From: Chimonanthus salicifolius
Taxonomy: Eukaryota; Streptophyta; Magnoliopsida; Laurales; Calycanthaceae
Assembly: GCA_013350335.1 (NCBI GenBank)
Contig: CM023532.1
Span: forward strand, 88,167,383-88,231,382
Direction of reading: 5' to 3'
DNA length: 64,000 nt
In this document: in pieces, positions 33,602 to 45,334 of the stretch
Position numbering within the stretch: position 1 is the first letter of the stretch
How the letters are laid out: every line of letters begins with the position of its first letter
The notes under the pieces: generated by a model
The model's input: only the letters and a program-made list of their open reading frames with translations
Databases searched by the model: none
What the model was told of the DNA's origin: nothing
Position numbers and translations under genes: made by a program

Positions 33602-34380
33602 GTTGGAGGACCATGTGAGTTATGGAGGCGATGCCCCAGACTGGTCAGAGGAACCAATTGGCTGGTAATACAGTTGAGCACACATGTACAGAGACATTCC
33701 TTCTATGATGATGTTCTTGCGTTCAAGCATAAGATACATATGTTGCTCACATGTGATATGCATTATCTCTTCATTAGACTGGTTGTATTGTGTAGTTTCC
33801 TTATGACATTAGTAGGGAGACCGGAGTTTACTAAAGGACTCAGTGTGGGTTACCGAGATGATGTCTCAGATCTGACCGGTGGATTTCTAATTGATAATGT
33901 TGAGTTTTACGTGCTCTCGAGCACCTTTGCTATCATAATGTTCTCTCATTCATGCATATGTTATATTTATTGCTGACATGTGATATGCTTTCTCCCTTTA
34001 CTTGGCTGGTTAGCTCACCCCCTTACCTTTCAGGTACTCTGATTGCGGAGGGACCAGATGGGCCCCTTGAGCAGACGCTCGAGGAGTAGTAGTAGAAGTT
34101 GGATATTTTATATTTATGTCCATGCCTTAGTTTGAGAGACTTTTGTTCTTTATGAACGTACTATCGTATGTTGTGGTCTAGATGATTGTATAATTGTATT
34201 CGAATAGTATATGGTTGTTCATTATGTTTAATAGTATAATGGGTTTTGTTCATCCGGGTTGTTAAGAGGGGGACAATGGCCCCTTTTAAAACAAAAAACA
34301 TGCCCAATATCTTTTTTTTTTCTCGTGGTGTTTTGAGATGTTTCGGAGATAACGCGCCCATAGCGGGACGGGGTGTTACA
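33602..34380 (+). repeat. End of an unrelated LTR
   Basis: Ends GCGGGACGGGGTGTTACA at 34380, a typical LTR terminus, but the body lacks the GGTTCGGCC hairpins and the GGGCG...CGCCC box. It has repeated CATGTGATATGC segments (33750 and 33975) and a poly-T tract (34312-34321). The start is undefined: it abuts the LTR-3a end. No convincing coding capacity. Confidence 0.55.
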
Positions 34381-34761
34381 GGTGGCATGTGAGTGATGTG
34401 GCATTGACATGTGGCATGCATGTCATTACATGGAAGTCTAGTAGACAAGATGCCACATCATCAAGTGACATGGCCAAAATGGGACCCAAGTGCCATGTGG
34501 TAACCAAGTCACCACATGCATGGCCGGCCATGACATGTTGACTTGGTCAATCACTTAGGGAGTTCAAGTGTTGAGTTTAAGATTGAATTGTTCGAGTTGA
34601 GTTGGGAAAATGGAGAGTTTCCATCTCAAGGGGCATGAAACCATTGGACACGTTGGAAATCAAAGGGTTTCTTGGTTTAAGCCAAGGGTCTCCTTGGTTA
34701 AACCAAGGGTCTCATTGGTTAGGTGAATCATAATGAGGGAGAGTGGAAGAGTCTAAGGTTG

Positions 34762-34772
34762 TTATACAAAGG
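34762..34772 (+). promoter_or_regulatory. TATA-like box of LTR-4
   Basis: TTATACAAAGG is followed about 35 bases later by a CT-rich leader. It sits at the same place relative to the leader and donor as the TATA box at 13118 in LTR-2. Confidence 0.5.
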
Positions 34773-35334
34773 ACACCAGCCAAAGGGGTTGCTCACCTTC
34801 CTTCGCCGACTCCTCCACACCTTGCACAAGGATTCTTCTCTTCTCCTCTCCTTTCTCTCTCCCACCTACACCTCTGTACTTGGAGAATCTATGAAGAGCA
34901 AAGGAAGAAGAAGGATTAAGGAAGAAAAGACAGATTAAAAAGAAAAGAAGGAGATGGGAAAGAAGGTATGTTTTAATCTTAATAACATAGGATTGATTCA
35001 AAGGAAACCGTATGTTTGGCCATGGTGTGGCCGAACCCATGGGTTCCTTAATTGGCTGGGATGGATGGCCAAACTATTATAAGGCCATGGAGGTAGAAAT
35101 CCATTCAAGGAATGGTTATGGGTTGAAACAAACAACCCTAGGATTGAATCCAAAACCATGCTATAACGGTACAAAGGTTGAATGAAAGTTGAAAAAGACC
35201 CTAGCTTTGGCTAGAGGGTAGAGTAAATTCACTAAGAGTTATATGAATGAGGAAATCCATGTTTAAGAACAATAAGGATGGATTTCATGGAAAAAGACTT
35301 TACAAAATAAGCAAACAAAAAGGACTGACAAAGA

Positions 35335-35930
35335 GTCAGTCGACTGAATCTCAGGATTCAGTCTACTGAAGTGGTGCTGGCCGAGCACACAGGGGTTATC
35401 TTGGAGTTTCAGCCGATGTCTACTGAACATGGACTGTCTAAGAAATATGGGGTCTATTGGTACTTCAGTAGACTGAATATAGGATTCAGTGGACTGAACA
35501 TAGACGTACCAAACAAGTAAGGGATCTAGTGTATTTCAGCCGACTGAATCTATGATTCAGTCGGCTAAAGGTTACTTACCAAACACGTAAATAGTTTATT
35601 GATAATTCAGCCGACTAAATCTTTGATTCAGTCGACTGAATCAAAGATGGCCGAACACACAGATGATCTGATCCAAAGTCAGTCGACTGAATCTGTGATT
35701 CAGTCTACTGAAAGTGTGTTGATCGAGAACAAAGAGGATTTGACCCAAAGTCAGCCTTCTGAAACTATGATTCAGTCGACTGAAGGGTTACGGGTCAAAT
35801 ATTTACAGTACTTAGGTGTGTTTCAGCCGACTGAATATTGTATTCAGTCGACTGAAAGTCTGTGGGTAAGGCAGAGAATAGTAATTGGGCATGATTCAGT
35901 CAACTAAATCCCTGATTCAGTTGACTGAAT
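35335..35930. repeat. TTCAGTCGACTGAA palindrome array (copy 2)
   Basis: About nine modules of the same paired-palindrome design as at 20721-21273. Flanking words (GGCCGAACACACAGATGATC, GATTTGACCCAAAGTCAGCC) match between the copies, but module number and the exact palindromes differ. Confidence 0.88.
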
Positions 35931-37124
35931 GAAAATATTTTATTTGAAATTAATTTCTAGATGCCTCTGTCTATCTGGAAAGATGTAAAGGATGATGAAA
36001 TTAAAATGGAAAATCAAATTAATATATGTGATTAAATTTAATAAGGTAAAGAGATTCGGAAAAGGGTTTGCGATTCGTTCCGACGTGATCGGTAATGTAT
36101 CTTCACAAGACAACAAGGATAATATACTGGATGTTGGTAGGATTCCTACCTTATTGAGACATTATGGATTATATATATATAACACTGTTTTATTATTTCA
36201 ATTATGATGTTTACGTTGAGTAAACAAATGGTATATGTTTATGAACTGAATTTCAATGATATTATGTAATTTGATATGAAATGGCATTCTTGCATTCATT
36301 ATCTCATGCATGGCATGGGAGCGAATACATGGGACCAACAAACCAAGTTATGGGCGGTACGGACATGATTTGGGCTTGAGACTAGCTTGTATGAAGCTAT
36401 GTGAACTATTGAGTACGACATAATTTAGGTCAAAGAGCTCCTAGGTAGACAGCCCCGAAATCCTGCGTAGAGGGAGGAGTCCACACTCCATCGGTAATTC
36501 AGATCAACATATGTGGGGAGGTAAACAGTGACCTGGTGGTGCCATCACAAAACACTGTGGACGTAAATAGCCAAGGGAACACCTTGATATGATGATTTAT
36601 CAAGGAAACTGTTTATATGATGGAATTCCTGCTGGGCATGTTGACTAATGCCCTACTTCTACCCTATAGATGATGGAACAATGAATGACAAGGAAACAGA
36701 CATAAGACATGAAGGGAGCCAAGCGTAGGAGCTTGGAATGAATGAAGTTTAATTTATACAATTTTGATGTTTATGATGTATTGGGAGGACTGATATTTTG
36801 GACTGTAATAACTTAGAATTATTTTGTTATGGTTTGATGATATTTAAGTTTCAGTTAAGTATATGGTGATTGGCTTTCATTGCCTTATAATGTCATGTAT
36901 ATGAATAGTATATTATTCATATAAATAATTCCGCATGTGTTCAGAAAAGAGTGTGAAATGTTTTAGTGGTCTTAACCCGTGCACATGTAAAAGTGGCTAG
37001 TTAAGGGTCGGGTTTTTGAAACTCGAACTTGAGTCGCATCGTGACGTTCCCGCTCTCTCTCACTCATTTAAAAAAAAAAAATATACTCTGATTTGTGGCG
37101 AGTTAAAAAGGACAGGGTGTTACA

Positions 37125-37458
37125 TTCGAATTCTTCTTATTCGTCAGTCTCTCCAGAACTCTTCAAAGTCGTCACTCTCCTCTTCACTATCAACATGGTC
37201 TTCATTCCCAGTTGGAAGACCATTCCCTTCACGTCGCTCTTCTACGAAGATGACACCTTTGTCTATTATGGGGTCTACTTCCACCTCTGGTTAGGTTTCC
37301 TGTTGATCCTGAACAAACACAGGATTTTTAGAGCTCGACCCAGGGTAAGAACGAGATGCCGTTATTTTGGTTCGTTTCATCCATTGATTGGCACGACTGG
37401 TTTCTCCTCGTTCTACAGAGGGCTTAGGACGTGTCAGAGCTTCCATCTTCCTAGGCAT
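37125..37458 (-). pseudogene. SIRE-type env-like ORF start
   Basis: Minus strand from ATG at 37458: MPRKMEALTRPKPSVERG, then a basic region and an acidic one (EVEVDPIIDKG, SEEESDDFEEFW). In-frame TAA lies near 37300 and TGA near 37140. The shared MPRK start with 4369 identifies it. It is cut at 37124 by the LTR-4 end; the rest of the ORF and the 3' LTR of this copia copy are not found. Confidence 0.62.
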
Positions 37459-38306
37459 GGTTTTCCCTAGAGAAGATCTTCAAACAGTGGCTCGAAGAAG
37501 GATGAGATGAAGACTGAACCTAACCTAATCTCTGAAAATCACAAAATCTGTGATTTTTAGGCTTTTGGAGACTAGAAGAACTAAAGCCCTATTGTTTTCC
37601 AGTGGAAAAACACTTCGAGAGGTCCTATCGACTGGTCTAGGGCATGGAAAGAGGAGGGACCACCAGACCTTCGAGGGAGGGGAGACAACAATTTCGAATG
37701 TATTGTCGCTTTCGCAGAAAGGGAACCTTTTATTTTAAACCTTCTGTCTCACGGACATGTCGGTTCCATCGATAGGTCGATCTTTTCGATAATTTTCCCC
37801 TTTTCAACAATGCTCGATTTAGCACAGTACCGACATGTCTGTCGCACCGACAGTATATTCACCAACATGTCGATTACACCGAGAGGTTCAAATTGCAAAG
37901 CAATTATCTTTGATATAGGCAACTTGAAGGAGTCATATTCTAAGCACGGCATACATAGATTCATTTTAATGCATAGTTATGTGAAACATAATTTCATCAA
38001 ATCATGCACACACTAAAAAATTCTTATTCAAAAAATATATGCATTTAAAAAATACTTTGATGGAATGTATGGCTTTTCAAGTAGAATGTGTACTATAGCC
38101 AGGAAGAGTACATTCTAGACTTGTAGTTAGCCAGTTCCTCTCCTCATGTCATAGCCTTTTTCTGCTATGTGAACTCACATGGTCTCTTGTGAGATCATTT
38201 GTAGTGGTCTAATATATGGAAATGAATCTTAAACCAAAACAAAACATGATTAATGATCTATCTCCTAGGTACAAAGATTATTGCATTTGGTGTCGCATAC
38301 ACACCC
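37459..38306 (-). other. Copia spacer, pol deleted
   Basis: 37740-37900 has repeated ACATGTCGGT, CCATCGATAGGTCG and CACCGACAG motifs like those in the copia LTR at 41095-41660. 38000-38306 is A/T-rich with no recognised domain. The entire protease, integrase, RT and RNase H region expected between gag and env-like ORF is missing. Confidence 0.55.
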
Positions 38307-40044
38307 CTACGGTCGTACCTTTGATGACCAAACATTGGATTGATCAACTCTTTTTAGACATGATTCATCTGTCTTAACAAAGAGTCTTGCCTTGTATCTA
38401 CCTTCCTTAGATTTCTTGTTAAGGTTAGGTGCTGGTGGATGTCTTTTAAGTATAGGAATAACTTGATTATGCCTTTCTGCTTTCCTTTCCCAATATCTTT
38501 TTAAATGATGGCAATTCCTTTTGAGATGCCCATCTCTGCGGCAGAAATTGTACTTACCCGTCAAAGGGTGAGAGATACTTGTATTTCTTAAGACCCATGG
38601 TTCATAGGTATTTTGGTGGATGAGGTACCAAGTCCAGACCTATCACCATACTGTCTCCCCGAACCAAAGAGTCTTTTAAGTCTTTCATCTCCTTGGGTAA
38701 ACGCATCTTGGAACTTTTCTTTATGAAGTTTTAATTCTTTAATTTCCAAAGACAGTTTTTTTAACATCCTCTTCATGAAGTTTGTTATGATGCCACAAAT
38801 TTTCGACATCCATGCAATGAATGCTTATTTATTCTTGAAGCTGTTATTACTCTCTTTTAATTTTGTGTTTTCATTGTCAGAGAGTTCCAGCTTAGAGTTT
38901 ATGAGAGATCTTTCAGTTTTTAAATCTCTTGATTAGAGAGGTTCAGGTTTTCATTTTTAACCTTGTTGAGTTTTTTAGCCAACCTCTCACTCTCAAGGAA
39001 ATGACACTGTAGGAGGCTTGAAGATTTTCATCATCTTCCCTCTCATCATCTATTTTAATTTTTGGATTATCTTAATCACCAATGATTGAGGCTATGAGAC
39101 CTTTTGACACAACAATTTTTTGTTGGGTCTCCTCATCTGAATCGCTCTCTGATTCAGAAGTTTCCATATGGGTCACACCCACATTCATAGCCTTCTTTAT
39201 TTTGTTTGAGGGACATTCATTCATGTAGTGTCCTCTCCCCTCACAATTGAAATAGGTCTGCTCCTGGACATCCTCTCTCTCTCTCCCTTCCCTCTAATCT
39301 CCCCTTGCCTTCTTTGGTAATTTTTACTTGATTCACCCTTACCCATTCTTCTCAAGTTATTTCTTTTCACAAAATTTTTATAGAACTTTTTGGCAAACAT
39401 TTCCATTTCATCACTTGAGAGTTCGTCTTCCGAAATTTTTCTTTTTCTTTAGTCTTCTCTTGTTTTAAGGAAGATTTCAGGGCAATAGATTTATCCTTTG
39501 GTTGTTCAAAGTGTAGTTCATAGGTTTGCAATGAACCAAGCAAATCATCAATGTTCATTAAGGGCACATCTCTGTTGTCCTCCATAGCCACAACCTTGGG
39601 CTTGAATCTTTCTGCAAGATTCTGGACAATTTTCTTACATACCTTGTCCTCAGGTATCCCTTCACCTAAATCATAGATTTGGTTTACAATGTTGCTTATC
39701 TTGGAATATAAATCCATGAAGACTTCATCCTCCCTCATTTTAAGAGTATCAAATTGATTTTGGAGGATCTGAAGTTTAGACCTCTTAACTATTGAGGTAC
39801 CTTCATGAGTTCTTTCAAGAACTTCCCATGCTTCATTTGCAGTTTTACAGTTCATAATTCGCATGTATTCATTGTCAGACACTGCACAATTAAGTGCATT
39901 CATGGCTTTGCCATCAGCTGTTTGATTAGCTTTCTCAGCAGGTGTCCAAGAGGCAAAATGTTTATGTGTCATTAACACGGTTGTGGTGGATGTACTATTT
40001 TCTCTTCTATGGGTTCTTACCATCCAGTCTTTATAATATCCCAT
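38307..40044 (-). pseudogene. Copia gag (SIRE type)
   Basis: Minus strand. 40044-39367 is open for 225 codons (MGYYKDWMVRTHRRE...) and shows the copia gag core: FASWTPAEK, ALNCAVSDNEYMRI, ANEAWEVLERTHEG, LQNQFDTLKM, ILQ-type helices and DLLGSLQTYE. Frameshifts follow near 39370 and 39220. A knuckle-like NCEGRGHYMNEC (about 39220-39265) has lost its first Cys, and a second weak one, NFCRRDGHLKRNC, lies at 38515-38555. Gag would form the cytoplasmic particle around the element RNA. The long first frame suggests moderate age; no downstream pol remains. Confidence 0.88.
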
Positions 40045-40204
40045 ACCGATGAGTCAATGGAAACAAAGAAACTTCGCATTTTTACTTTCCATGAGGCATA
40101 GTTTGATCCAGCGAAGTAAAAGTGGTTTGGATATTGCATGACTGTCTCCCATGGTGTTCTAGCTTGGATCTACTCGGATGGTTAAATCAGTGGAACGAGC
40201 ACTA

Positions 40205-40217
40205 GGCTCTGGTACCA
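40205..40217 (-). other. Primer binding site of minus copia element
   Basis: Reverse complement reads TGGTACCAGAGCC, a one-base variant of the initiator-Met tRNA complement, two bases inside the 5' LTR end. Confidence 0.85.
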
Positions 40218-40219
40218 AT

Positions 40220-41958
40220 TGAAAGTTCCCTTTGCCTTGGGAGCTAGAACAACTCGATTGACCCCAGGAAAGGAAAGGGAAGGGAAGGGGGGGGGGGGGG
40301 GGGGGGGGGTGGGGGGGGGGGGGGGGGGGGGGGAGGGAATAAGTCAATCTGAATTCATTGGTCATTCTTAATTTTACTTGATTGATTAGTTCAAGCGCAG
40401 CGGATATAACAATCAAGAGTGTGTGTGTTAGCAAATGTGATTAATCAATCAACATAAAAAAATAACTCTTAACACCACAAACACAAGGACACAAGATATA
40501 TAGTGGTTCGGTTCGCCAACCTACATCCACTGTTAGGACTCGCTCAACCTTGAGCTAATCCAAATTCACTATGTGGGGACTTGTACCCTCACAATTAGAG
40601 TAGGAATTCCACCTCACTCAATCGGCTGAGAATTCCACCACCACTGTGCCAGAGACGATGCTCTAGATTTTTTTATAGTGGTTCCAGAGAAAATCCCCCT
40701 TAATCTAGTTTCGGGTCAAAGGTTTTAAAAACAAAATTAAATCCAAGAAACACTCTCCATGAAGCTCTTTCTTGCTGATGTGTACTTCTTGAAGATCTAA
40801 CCCAATGTATTCCGACGCTCCTTATTGTAGTCGTCATATAGCAATCACAAGCTCAAGGTGACAAGGAAACTTGGTTCAACCAAAGCTTTCCTAGATTATA
40901 TCTTTCTTCCTATCTTCCTCACTTGCAAACTCAATCAATACATTGGTTGATTATGATATTTCTTTCCTCCTCTCTTACTCACAAGACTGTTGATCGTTCA
41001 TTAGAGTATATAAATCTTTTCAGCTCAAGGAAGATAGTAAAGCGATCACCCAACGCTCATATTTATAAAGGAATCTTAACAGTCTTTTAGGTTGTCCAGT
41101 ACCGACAGGTCGGTGGCACCGATGGGTCGGTGTTCATATTTATTACCTTTCAACCACCCAACCATTGCGCATTAATTGCACTCCCAATGGTATAATTACT
41201 TCCCGGTCGACAAGTCGGTGTTATCGATTGGTCGACAGTTATGACACCGAGAGGCCGGTCCATACGAGAAGTTCGGTCTGGTGCAAAACATGCTTGACAG
41301 TAGTTTCAACTCTAGAAACTTGTTACCTAGAACGACCTGTCACCTTTTTACCGAGGGATCGATCCTGTTACTCTCGATCGGTCTTGATATACCGATATGT
41401 CTATTTCTTCGAGAGCCTATTTGAGTTCACTGTCCAGAACTCACAAGTATTTTACCAACGAGTTGTCGACCACAAGGGGTCGTTTAAGTTCATCACCGAG
41501 GGGTCGATGGATACGTGACTCTCGGTCAGAGGTATACTCAGAATGACAGTTCAAAGTTCCAAAACCTATTACATCTAGCCGACCAGTCCTTGAACACGAT
41601 GGGTCGATACTGTCTTCACCGAGGGGTCGGTGAAATAGACTGGTCGAGTTGACAGTGAACATAATTCATATTTCCAAGTTCACTTCCAATTCACTGTCCA
41701 ACTTCCTCTCTAGGTTGTTATGTTCCTTACCAACATATGCAACTAAGACTAGGAATAGTCCTCTCTCAGGTGTGGGTTCCACCTGAGGTCATATATGGTC
41801 ATATACCTGTTTTTGTGATTGCCATAGGATGAGCTTTGAGCTTGGTGGAGTATGATCTTCTTCTTTGATTCTCTTGAGTCTTCAGGCTTCTTAGAAAGTG
41901 CTTCTTCCTGAGTAATGGAATTGACAAACAGGGACACGGCCAAGCCGGGGTACTTACA
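40220..41958 (-). repeat. Copia (SIRE-type) 5' LTR
   Basis: On the minus strand TGTAAGTACCCCGG (41958) to GGGAACTTTCA (40220), 1739 bases. The start is homologous to the copia LTR at 17025. The body contains many copies of short ACCGA.AGGTCGGT/CATCGATGGGTCG words (41095-41660). The G-tract at 40287-40333 is in its last 120 bases. AGTCA (41959-41963) would be the target copy on the 5' side; the other side is missing. Confidence 0.88.
40287..40333. repeat. Poly-G tract, 47 nt with one T
   Basis: Homopolymer of G broken once at 40310. It grew from an AGGGAAGGGAAGGGG purine stretch. Length is unreliable in any assembly. Confidence 0.95.
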
Positions 41959-42908
41959 AGTCACATACATGATTTTGATTGTTACGGCTTTAGATTGGGC
42001 CAAATAGCTCCTGGGAAGGTCCTGAAACCCTGGGTAGAGGGAGGAGTCCACACTCCTCCGATAGTCTCAGTTAATTTGTGGATGGGTACATCACCCTGGT
42101 GGTTGCTGTCTCAAATGTTGTTGGACATAATTGGGCAATGATGGAATCCATTGAAATGAAATGAATATTATGATTGATGCATGGGCATGGAAGGGCATTC
42201 ACTGATTCATGGCACCCATGGTATGGCATTTTTTGAGAAATTGTAAGCATATTGGAATATGTGATTTTGTACCATGTTACAAATGATATTTGAAAAATAA
42301 ATCATGTTTTCCCAATGAGCAATGTTTTACCATGAAAATGCAAGTATATATATATTTTTTTAGTATAACACTTGCCAATGCGTATTTATTAGTTGGAATT
42401 CCTACTGGATGTGTTGACTGAGCCCATAAATTTTCCCCTTTTAGATGTGGACACAGGTGAAAGAAAGGAAGGTGAAATTGGGCCCAGTGATAGCCAAGCT
42501 TGATCAAGATTTGAACAAGAGATACTTGGTGAACTTATATTTCTTTTGATATTTTGAACATGATGTAATTTGTAGGAGTGGGGGACTATAGAAATGTAAC
42601 ATATTTGTTTAACTCCTAAACTTTTGGATTTGTATTTGACTTATGTTAAATATGGAGACTCCTTGGTTTTGCTTTGAGATGTCATATCTTATGTGATATC
42701 TAATTGTTTTAACTCCTTTCACAAATTTTATTCTAGTGTGTGTAAATGTTATCATGGTCATTTAGTCCATGCACACTCCAGGTTGGGCCACTATAGGTTA
42801 GAGTTTTCGGACTTGGAATCGGCTCGCGTCATTGCGCTAACTTCTCTCCTCAATAAAATATTCATATTATATTACTTTGATCACGGTGGGAGAGGGCGGA
42901 GCACCACA
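41959..42908 (+). repeat. LTR-4-like LTR, 3' part
   Basis: Contains GAGGGAGGAGTCCACACTCC (42036-42055), as in LTR-4, and ends GGCGGAGCACCACA at 42908, where TTACA has become CCACA. A primer site follows, so it is the 5' LTR of the decayed gypsy element that continues to 59615. Its upstream part is cut off by the minus-strand copia element ending at 41958. Confidence 0.8.
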
Positions 42909-42910
42909 AT

Positions 42911-42922
42911 TGGTATCAGAGC
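42911..42922 (+). other. Primer binding site, tRNA-iMet
   Basis: TGGTATCAGAGC two bases after the LTR end; intact. Confidence 0.93.
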
Positions 42923-43151
42923 GGAACGAAAAGGAAAACTTGGAAAACTCGCTAAGTCAAATCCAAATGAAACATAGAACTCCCCCCAAGAGAGATACAA
43001 GTGAAAATTTAGGAATTCCTCATGCAAATGGCTGAACAACCACATAGAATGTTTTCTCCCCTTGTTAATATTGTGTAATTGTTGGGGTGAATATTTTTGC
43101 GAAATTATTCAGTTAATGGAATTTTAACTGTTGTTTCTCAGCATAGGAAAA
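42923..43151 (+). other. Leader of decayed gypsy element
   Basis: About 230 bases between primer site and gag. It contains one CCCCCCAAGAG and one CTCCCC motif, weak echoes of the TTCCCC series in the other leaders. TGTTGTTTCTCAG (about 43130-43141) is a plausible splice acceptor 10 bases before the gag ATG. Confidence 0.45.
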
Positions 43152-44199
43152 TGCCACCATGAGGAAGACATCCTCGGTGAAATGCGGAACGTGTAGACAA
43201 AAACAACGGCAACATTCCTCCTGTATCACCAGAGGTCTAGAGTTTTCTACAAAACCTTGTGAATACTGTGATACAGACTGCACAAACTAGACTAGGTGCG
43301 GCCCTCGCCAAGGACTCGCAAGATCGGGCTATCATGAGAGACTTTCAACAACAGCGTCCCCCTCACTTTAACAACACCGAGGGGCCTATGGGAGCAGAAA
43401 ATTGGGTTGAGAGCATCACCAAAATCCTTAAGCTACTAAAAATCACTGAAGACCAAGAAAAGATCTTATTGGCCACATCAAAACTCATTGACGATGCGGC
43501 TCAATGGTGGAATTCAGTAGAAGAGAGCCGTGTAGTGACAGAGATGACATGGCAAGCCTTCAAGGACTTATTTCTGGAGAATTATTTTCGGAGTCGAAAA
43601 AAGAAGCCAAGGCTCAAGAGCTCATAAATCTGGCCCAAGGGGGTATGACCATTGCATAATGCCAGAGAGAGTTCATATGATTCTCTCGCTATGCCCCATA
43701 CATGGTAGACACCGAGTATAAGAAGGCTCGGAAATTCGAAAGGGGTCTTTGCCCCATTATCAAATCTAAAGTGATAATTTTCCAAGTTACGACTTATACG
43801 GAAGTGGTGAACCAAGCCAGCATTGCTGAGAAAGCCTTGATGGAATCTGCAAATTACATAGAGAGCAGGAAGAACCAGAGTAGTGGAAGCTCCTTCTAAC
43901 CCCGCAAAAAGTTCTGTCCAAACCCCGAATACCCATCTGCTTCTATGTCTACTGCACCTACTAGCCGACAAAACTTTAGTAATCCTTCGGCTTCAACACC
44001 CACAAGTCAAACACCTAGAAAGATCATCACATGCTTCCAGTGTGGGCATGCAGGTCATATGAAAAGAGATTGTCCACAACTCCGCTGGATGCCTCAAGCA
44101 CGTAATTCCTATCGCTTGCCAAGTGGACCAAATCAGTCACAGGTGTCCCGATCTCAGACTCAGCTGGGACGACCACCTGTTCCAGCAGCCTCAGAATGA
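43152..44199 (+). pseudogene. Gypsy gag (Tekay type)
   Basis: Starts MPP at 43152; TGA at 43161 and 43176 (both probably former CGA) and TAG near 43239 follow at once. Open from 43259: FQQQRPPHFNNTEGP, ENWVESITKILKLL, LATSKLIDDAAQWWNS, MTWQAFKDLFLENYF. A frame change near 43600 is followed by two more stops, then [36 protein letters not shown] and a complete CCHC knuckle CFQCGHAGHMKRDC (about 44035-44076). Order and spacing match the gag of the minus-strand element. TGA at 44199 separates it from the protease part. Confidence 0.9.
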
Positions 44200-44432
44200 T
44201 TGTACTCTCTCATCCCCACTCTAGAGACAACTGATCACTCTTTGATCCAAGGTATGGCCATTATTGGTAGTTCATTTGTTGTAGCCCTGTTTGATTCTAG
44301 TGCATCGCATTCTTTCTTGTCTGCATCCATGGTTTCAGCTACATGCTTATTAGTGCAATCATTATCATCTGCATTAACTATAGTCTGACCGGTTGGAGAC
44401 ACACCACTTGGACTAGTATGCACCTCAGTGGA
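44200..44432 (+). pseudogene. Gypsy aspartic protease, 5' part
   Basis: DHSLIQGMAIIGSSFVVALF then the active-site region DSSASHSFLSA, where the catalytic D-S-G motif has Gly changed to Ser. It ends CTSVD at 44432, where the solo LTR starts. The sequence resumes at 59140 ([18 protein letters not shown]). TGA near 44387 interrupts the frame. Confidence 0.85.
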
Positions 44433-45334
44433 TGTTGATGTGAAAATTATGCAAAGTTTTAAATTTATAATCTAGCAAGCGTACGAACTATTTATAGTAC
44501 ATCGTTATAAGTGCTAGGTCGATCCCACAGAGAACAAGCAAAATATATGCATAAGTGAATTAAAATATATATGTTTGTAATCTAGTGTTTGAGTTAATAT
44601 GTTTCTTAGAAAACATTGAGATTAAAAATAAATCAAAGTATAAAAATCAATCCTATTTCCACAAATTTATTTCTAAGTTAACATTCTCTCATTTAAAATT
44701 CAAAACCAAAAATTAGAACATTGATTAAATCATGATTAAAATAATGGATTGAGAAAGAATTTATGGATAATCTCACACACACATTAAGATGACAAAATTA
44801 AAATCCACTTAATTTCATTCTCAATCTAGTTAACACATATTGAATGAGTGGTTTGTATACATAAAATAAAATGCATGACTTTTAAGATACATGACAAACA
44901 AATCAAAAGAATGAAAAGAATTTAAATTATTAAAATACAACAAACATTGATAAGAAATAACATAAAAGAAAACATGAATTAAAGTTGCGAATAAAATAAA
45001 TGACATAATGTAAAAATGCATAATTTAAAAGGTGGTTATGGAATTATTCTCTCACCTCCCAAAATAAATAAATAAATAAATAAGAAATTTAGATTTGAAA
45101 TTCAACTCATAGAATTCAAAAATATATTGAATAGTTGGACTTTTCAAGAATAAAAAATGGACATCTCTTACTTATTTAATGGAAAAATTAAATACAAGCA
45201 TTGGAAAAACAATCAAGGAGACAACATAAAACTCGAATTTACAATGATCATTCACTTATAAAATTTGCATGAAACATAGTGTCTCTTGGTCGTCAAGGTG
45301 TGTTCTCCAATCTTAGGTCAGAGAGCTCCAAGTT
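44433..45334 (-). mobile_element. Solo LTR, first part
   Basis: Begins TGTTGATGTGAAAATTATGC; the partner end is TCTCAACA at 59134. Target copies GTGGA (44428-44432) and ATGGA (59135-59139) differ at one base. The reverse complement ends with CGACCTAGCACTTATAACG and GTACGCTTGC, resembling the LTR 3' ends of some plant gypsy elements, so it is read as minus orientation. Very A/T-rich, no coding region. The two parts total about 2.3 kb. It is split by the Tekay-type element at 45335-57719. Confidence 0.72.

Larger units (their letters stand above)
34381..37124 (+). repeat. LTR-4 copy, 5' end truncated
   Basis: Runs to CAGGGTGTTACA at 37124. It has TTATACAAAGG (34762-34772), CT-rich leader (34795-34870), donor-like GTATGT (34966-34971), the TTCAGTCGACTGAA array (35335-35930), GGTAGGATTCCTACC (about 36135), the GTCCACACTCC segment, a shortened GGGC...GCCC box (about 36631-36652) and acceptor-like CTACCCTATAG (ending 36669). 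The first base after the previous LTR (GGTGGCATG) is not an LTR start, so some of the 5' end is missing. Confidence 0.85.

Noticed and set aside
33400..33976. ORFs at the LTR-3a end and following repeat as a host gene
   Set aside because: The first spans an LTR terminus, the second has no recognisable domain and lies in LTR-like sequence.
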